IMG/VR virus record: IMGVR_UViG_3300010885_033773
Span: 1-61,499 of that record
DNA: 61,499 nt
Origin: a virus
Direction: 5' to 3' (one strand)
Numbering within the stretch: the first letter of the stretch is position 1; each line of letters starts with the position of its first letter. This document shows, piece by piece, positions 57,775-61,499 of the stretch. Both the position numbers and the translations under genes were made by a program. The notes below the pieces were generated by a model. That model had not been told where the DNA came from, searched no databases, and was given only the letters and a program-made list of their open reading frames with translations.

Positions 57775-60323
57775 TAGAACAACCCGTCTTGTGTCGGTTG
57801 CGTGATTTGGTTTTCAGCCCACGCAATACGGGCATCAATGATTTGCCAATAGTCGGGGGTGATTTCACACCCAATCCAATCAAAGCCTTCCAAAACAGCA
57901 GCGACGGCGGTAGTGCCTGAACCCAAGAACGGGTCTAAGACTTTTCCACCAACCGGCGTGACCAGACGAATCAAGTGTTGCATCAGTGCGACGGGCTTGA
58001 CCGTTGGGTGGAAGTTTTGTGCTGGTTTGGTGTCGAAACGCTCGAAACCTGCCGAAACGGTGTCGCTTGTGTTATTTGCAGTGCGAAACATTTTGCTGTT
58101 TGAGCGTATTTCTAGTCCTTCCAGACCAGCGTTCTTATCCGCCTTACTGGCTTTTGCCATGTAGATGAAAGGTGGAAAGTCTGGTTTGGTCTTTGTAAAG
58201 AAGCGAGAAGCAGAGCCACCGTCTGCGTAGCCGTCGGCTGCGTTCTTTTCACCAGCCAAGCCGACACTGTGTTCGTTGTCGCCACCCTTGCGAAAGCCCG
58301 ACGTAGAACCGTTGCCCGTGCTGGCTGTTTCGGGGAATTGCACTGTTGGGCAGTCTATTGAACACTCCCAACCCGTCGTAGTGAAAAACCGTGAGGCAGA
58401 ACCGCTATCGCCGTATTCTGCGTCGTGATTTACACCACCAATGCCGAACATGGAACTGTCAGACCTATCAACCGACGGGTCATAGGGCTTGGGGCTTTTG
58501 CCGGTGTTCGGGAACATTTGGGTTGGACAGTCTGCCGAACATTCCCATTCTGTCTGGGTAAAGAACCGTGCCGCCGAACCACTATCGCCACCAAAGTTCT
58601 GTGTGATTTCCCTACCAGCGTAAGCACCGAAAGTTCCAGCCTCTTTGCCGTTGTCGGCGTGGTTGGGGTTGAGAGAGCCTGACTTGGTGCTAGGGAAGTT
58701 CATCGTGGGGCAGTCTGCCGAGCATTCCCAACCCGTCGTGGTGAAAAACCTAGATGCAGAACCCACGGTATTGTCGCTACGACTAGTCTCGTAGTTCGTT
58801 GCTTCCCCATCATTATTGAAGTGTCGTGCGCCTTGTGTGGTGTTCCATGTTCCACCCTTCGCTTCGGGGAACATTTGCGTCGGGCAATCGGCGGAACACA
58901 CCCATTCGGTTTGCGTAAAGAAACGGGCGGCCGAGCCTTCATCTCGGTAGTCGTGTGACCTTTCGGTGAGGTTCTGCTCGCTACCTCCAAACATCAAACC
59001 ACCCTTTTTGCCGTTATTTGGATTTCCGATACGAGTGCTTTTACTGTCAGGGAAGTTCAGCGCAGGGCAACCCTCAGCGCAGTTCCATACGTTCGTGGTG
59101 ATGTTTTGTCCTACGAAACCGTCATGTTCGTAGCCATTTACAAATCCCGAACTTGCCTTTGCGCCACCCCCTGCGATTTCACTAGTCGTGCCGACCTGAC
59201 GGCAGAGAGGCGAGTGTGTGATAATCGTGTTGGCAGGCCACCTGCCAAGGTCTTTCAGTTTGGATAGGGCTTCCTGCTGACCGGGGCTTTCCAAAACCCT
59301 TGCGTTGTATTCATCGTCAGTTTCACCTTCCCGTCGGGTGGCAAGTTTCGTGATGGGGCGACCCTTTAGGTCGTCAAAGTTTTCACCACTTGCGCCAACA
59401 CGGGTAGCGTCAATGTTGATAGCCCCCGTTCCCCATTTGAGAACGTTCTGGGCGACGGTCTTTTCACTAAGGGGCTTACGAGCGACGACGATGGGTTCGT
59501 GAGACGGTTTCAGGGCTGTTCCCCAGCCTTGCCATTGTTGGGCTTCGGGAGTGGCTGGGGCGGTGATGTCAACCCTCGTTGCCTTTAGACCGTACTCGTG
59601 AGAACCACCAGCCGCTCCATTTTTTACCCCCACCGACTTACTTCCCACAACCGCACGTTTGGCTTCCTCAATAGAGGTGAAAGGCAACCCAAACTTTTCA
59701 CAAATCAAATTGAACTGACTTGCTGTTGGCAAGTTCATGCCAAGTTCCCAGTTGGCGACACACCCCGTCAAGTTGCCTGTTTTGGAAGGGAACAAGGCGG
59801 CGATTTCTTTTTGTGAAATCCCGTTTTCCTCACGCCAATTGCGAAGCCACTGTCCAAACCAGCCAATGTCGGCACCACCACGCTTGTCTATGGCCTTGCT
59901 GATGTCCATAGATTTCGGAAAGCCACTGCCGTATGTCCAATGGATACTGTCTCGGATTTCAAATCCGGCATCTTCGATAGCGCACGCTAGGCGGTGATAA
60001 GTCCTTGTTCCCCCAAAGGCTAGGAAGTGCCCACCCGGCTTTAGAACACGCAAGCACTCCTTAGCGATTTCAGTAAACCACTCTTGGAACGCCAGCATTT
60101 CCTTGTGACCCTTGTTGTAGCGAACACCACTTGTAAATCCCTTGTCGTGGAACACGCCGTTGGTCTTTTTGTCGGTCACGGATACGACTTCAGCATTACG
60201 CCACGGTGCATCCCAATCTTTCCCCATAAATTCCAATCCGTATGGGGGGTCGGTCACAATGCTGTCCACCGAATTGTCCGGCAGGGTTTTCAGCATTTCT
60301 AGACAGTCGCCTTTGAGAAGCAT
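57774..60323 (-). CDS. DNA methyltransferase B with expanded repeats (849 residues)
   Basis: It has the same plan as its neighbours: T-D-P-P-Y-G (near 26), an Xre-like HTH insert (E-N-G-I-S-Q-K-E-I-A-A-L-F, V-A-N-W-E-L-G), W-Q-G-W-G-T-A-L-K-P-S-H-E-P, then motif I D-P-F-L-G-S-G-T-T near 810. In between, a unit of 58-62 residues occurs five times (W-x-C-x-x-x-C-P-x-x-x-F-P, then G-S-A-A/S-R-F-F-T). Its relatives have one. The start ATG at 60321-60323 overlaps the upstream TAA. The repeats make it unusually long. Confidence 0.9.
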   Translation of the reverse strand: MLLKGDCLEMLKTLPDNSVDSIVTDPPYGLEFMGKDWDAPWRNAEVVSVTDKKTNGVFHDKGFTSGVRYNKGHKEMLAFQEWFTEIAKECLRVLKPGGHFLAFGGTRTYHRLACAIEDAGFEIRDSIHWTYGSGFPKSMDISKAIDKRGGADIGWFGQWLRNWREENGISQKEIAALFPSKTGNLTGCVANWELGMNLPTASQFNLICEKFGLPFTSIEEAKRAVVGSKSVGVKNGAAGGSHEYGLKATRVDITAPATPEAQQWQGWGTALKPSHEPIVVARKPLSEKTVAQNVLKWGTGAINIDATRVGASGENFDDLKGRPITKLATRREGETDDEYNARVLESPGQQEALSKLKDLGRWPANTIITHSPLCRQVGTTSEIAGGGAKASSGFVNGYEHDGFVGQNITTNVWNCAEGCPALNFPDSKSTRIGNPNNGKKGGLMFGGSEQNLTERSHDYRDEGSAARFFTQTEWVCSADCPTQMFPEAKGGTWNTTQGARHFNNDGEATNYETSRSDNTVGSASRFFTTTGWECSADCPTMNFPSTKSGSLNPNHADNGKEAGTFGAYAGREITQNFGGDSGSAARFFTQTEWECSADCPTQMFPNTGKSPKPYDPSVDRSDSSMFGIGGVNHDAEYGDSGSASRFFTTTGWECSIDCPTVQFPETASTGNGSTSGFRKGGDNEHSVGLAGEKNAADGYADGGSASRFFTKTKPDFPPFIYMAKASKADKNAGLEGLEIRSNSKMFRTANNTSDTVSAGFERFDTKPAQNFHPTVKPVALMQHLIRLVTPVGGKVLDPFLGSGTTAVAAVLEGFDWIGCEITPDYWQIIDARIAWAENQITQPTQDGLF
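58190..59095 (-). repeat. Five tandem ~180-bp units in methyltransferase B
   Basis: Each unit encodes C-S-A-D-C-P-T-x-x-F-P near its start and G-S-A-S/A-R-F-F-T-x-T at its end. The ends are well conserved and the middles differ, suggesting duplication followed by divergence. Confidence 0.8.
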
Positions 60324-61499
60324 TAGAACAACCTTTCCATAGTGGTCGCAGGCTTTTCCACCTGCGTTTGTGCCCAAGCGGTGCGACCCTCAATAATCGG
60401 CCAGTAGTCCTCAGTCAGTTCGCAACCGACCCATTGGCAGTTTTCTAGCAGTGCCGCTACCGCCGTCGTTCCGCTACCCAAGAATGGGTCAAGAACCAGA
60501 CCGCCCCGTGGTGTTACCAGACGAACCAGATGGCGCATAAGGCTCACGGGCTTCACGGTGGGGTGAAAGTTCTTGGCAGGGGCTTTGATAGAGCCGTACT
60601 TGTCGCCCACATCGGTCAAGCCACCACCACCGACGGTTTGCTTTGTTTCCAAATCACCAAGACCTTCGCTGCGTTCTCGGCTAGAGGCTTTGGCTTGGTA
60701 GATAAAGGGCGGAAAGTCGATTTCGTCGTATTCCGTGTTGGTGAAAAAACGTGAAGCACCGCCATTGTCGTTCATTGTGCGTGCTTGGTTGGGCTTGTCT
60801 TTGTGTGTGCCACCTGCGCCAAACGCACCGATTTCACTACGCCCACGAACCGCAGGAAAAGTTCCGCCGGGTCTGATACCACTTTGCGTATCAAGTTCCA
60901 GCGCAGGGCAACCCTCAACGCAGTTCCAAATCGCTGTGGTTGATTCCGTAACCGCACCGCCGTTGTTGTTTTCACCACCCTCGAACGACCCTGCGAACCC
61001 CTTGCCGTTGGTGGTGATGATAGTTTCGCTTTTTGTTCCTACCTGTCGGCAATCCGGCGAGTGGGTCAAGATGGTGTTGGCAGGCCAGCGTCCTAGCGAA
61101 GTGTCGGGCCGTTCTACATCCTTGCGCCCTTCATCATTGACATCGGGGGCTGAACCAGCCTTAAGGTTGCTAGTCACTTTCCCTTGTGGCGTGGCACTTG
61201 CTCTATCTGCTTCGCTCTGATGCGCCACCCGTGACCCGTCAATGTTCAGCGCACCAGTTCCGTAAGTCAGAACATTATTAGCCACTGTGCCGACGACAGG
61301 CTTTCTAGCAACGACGACAGGCTCGTGGCTCGGCTTTAGAGCAGTACCCCAGCCTTGCCACTTTCTAGCGTCGTCTGTGGCTGGTGCTTTGTATTCGTAT
61401 GTACCCGTAGTGGAGTTAGCGTTCCAGCCATTTTCGTCATCAAACGGCTTGACATTTCGTGAGCGTGTGCCAACTACCTCGGTACGCTCCGCTCCAGCC
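60323..61499 (-). CDS. DNA methyltransferase A, partial (runs off right edge)
   Basis: The last ~391 residues are seen; the frame is open to the window's right end. Visible are W-Q-G-W-G-T-A-L-K-P-S-H-E-P, A-N-N-V-L-T-Y-G-T-G-A-L-N-I-D-G, one W-N-C-V-E-G-C-P unit, G-G-A-S-R-F-F-T, then motif I D-P-F-L-G-S-G-T-T. Motif IV must lie outside. It is the third tandem paralogue and is coupled to methyltransferase B by TAATG. Confidence 0.9.
   Translation of the reverse strand, partial: AGAERTEVVGTRSRNVKPFDDENGWNANSTTGTYEYKAPATDDARKWQGWGTALKPSHEPVVVARKPVVGTVANNVLTYGTGALNIDGSRVAHQSEADRASATPQGKVTSNLKAGSAPDVNDEGRKDVERPDTSLGRWPANTILTHSPDCRQVGTKSETIITTNGKGFAGSFEGGENNNGGAVTESTTAIWNCVEGCPALELDTQSGIRPGGTFPAVRGRSEIGAFGAGGTHKDKPNQARTMNDNGGASRFFTNTEYDEIDFPPFIYQAKASSRERSEGLGDLETKQTVGGGGLTDVGDKYGSIKAPAKNFHPTVKPVSLMRHLVRLVTPRGGLVLDPFLGSGTTAVAALLENCQWVGCELTEDYWPIIEGRTAWAQTQVEKPATTMERLF

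Overview
The window is about 61.5 kb of a double-stranded DNA tailed-phage genome (Caudoviricetes), probably with a long non-contractile tail because there is a tape measure protein but no sheath gene. It appears incomplete: genes run off both edges, and no terminase, portal, DNA polymerase or primase is visible. Nearly every gene is on the minus strand, so transcription runs from high to low coordinates. The exceptions are a two-gene plus-strand operon at 13.5-14.4 kb and a plus-strand non-coding RNA at 54.4-54.75 kb. The host is probably actinobacterial, but this is inferred. The clues are several leaderless genes, in which a TANNNT -10 box sits 6-8 nt before the ATG, TTGAC-17-TANNNT promoters, moderate GC and frequent GTG/TTG starts.

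Layout from left to right. At 0-2.6 kb there is a partial PD-(D/E)XK nuclease and two tandem DNA methyltransferases. At 2.6-2.8 kb are tRNA-Asn and tRNA-Ala. From 2.9 to 10.3 kb lie a HARP/SMARCAL1-like SNF2 helicase, a RusA-type resolvase, a proteasome-like Ntn hydrolase, four paralogues sharing one N-terminal tag, a cysteine hydrolase and an HNH nuclease. At 10.3-14.5 kb is the replication and recombination block: a helicase-loader-like protein, an initiator with iterons inside its gene, a RecA/Sak4-like ATPase and a Gam-like protein on the plus strand. At 14.5-15.2 kb are two small membrane proteins, possibly lysis proteins. From 15.2 to 43 kb lies the tail: distal proteins, two giant repeat proteins (1707 and 2737 residues), tape measure, frameshifted assembly chaperones, two tail-tube paralogues, then connectors and fibre-like proteins. 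At 43-47.7 kb are two large fibre/adhesin genes. At 47.7-53.3 kb are a DUF1599-type protein, a DUF1003 membrane protein, a metallophosphoesterase, the major capsid protein, a decoration-like protein and a scaffold. At 53.4-56.3 kb are a RecB/Cas4-like exonuclease, the ncRNA, a LexA-like protein and small genes. At 56.3-61.5 kb are three more tandem methyltransferases, one with an expanded internal repeat.

The RecB-like exonuclease, Sak4-like ATPase, Gam-like protein, RusA and HARP-like helicase together look like a phage recombination-dependent replication kit. The five methyltransferases fit extreme depletion of some palindromes: I found no GATC and no AGCT in the window. The most unusual genome-wide signal is a family of 9-mers, chiefly ATTTCACTA and TTTCCACCA on either strand. 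Each occurs tens of times where less than one copy is expected, in genes and between them.
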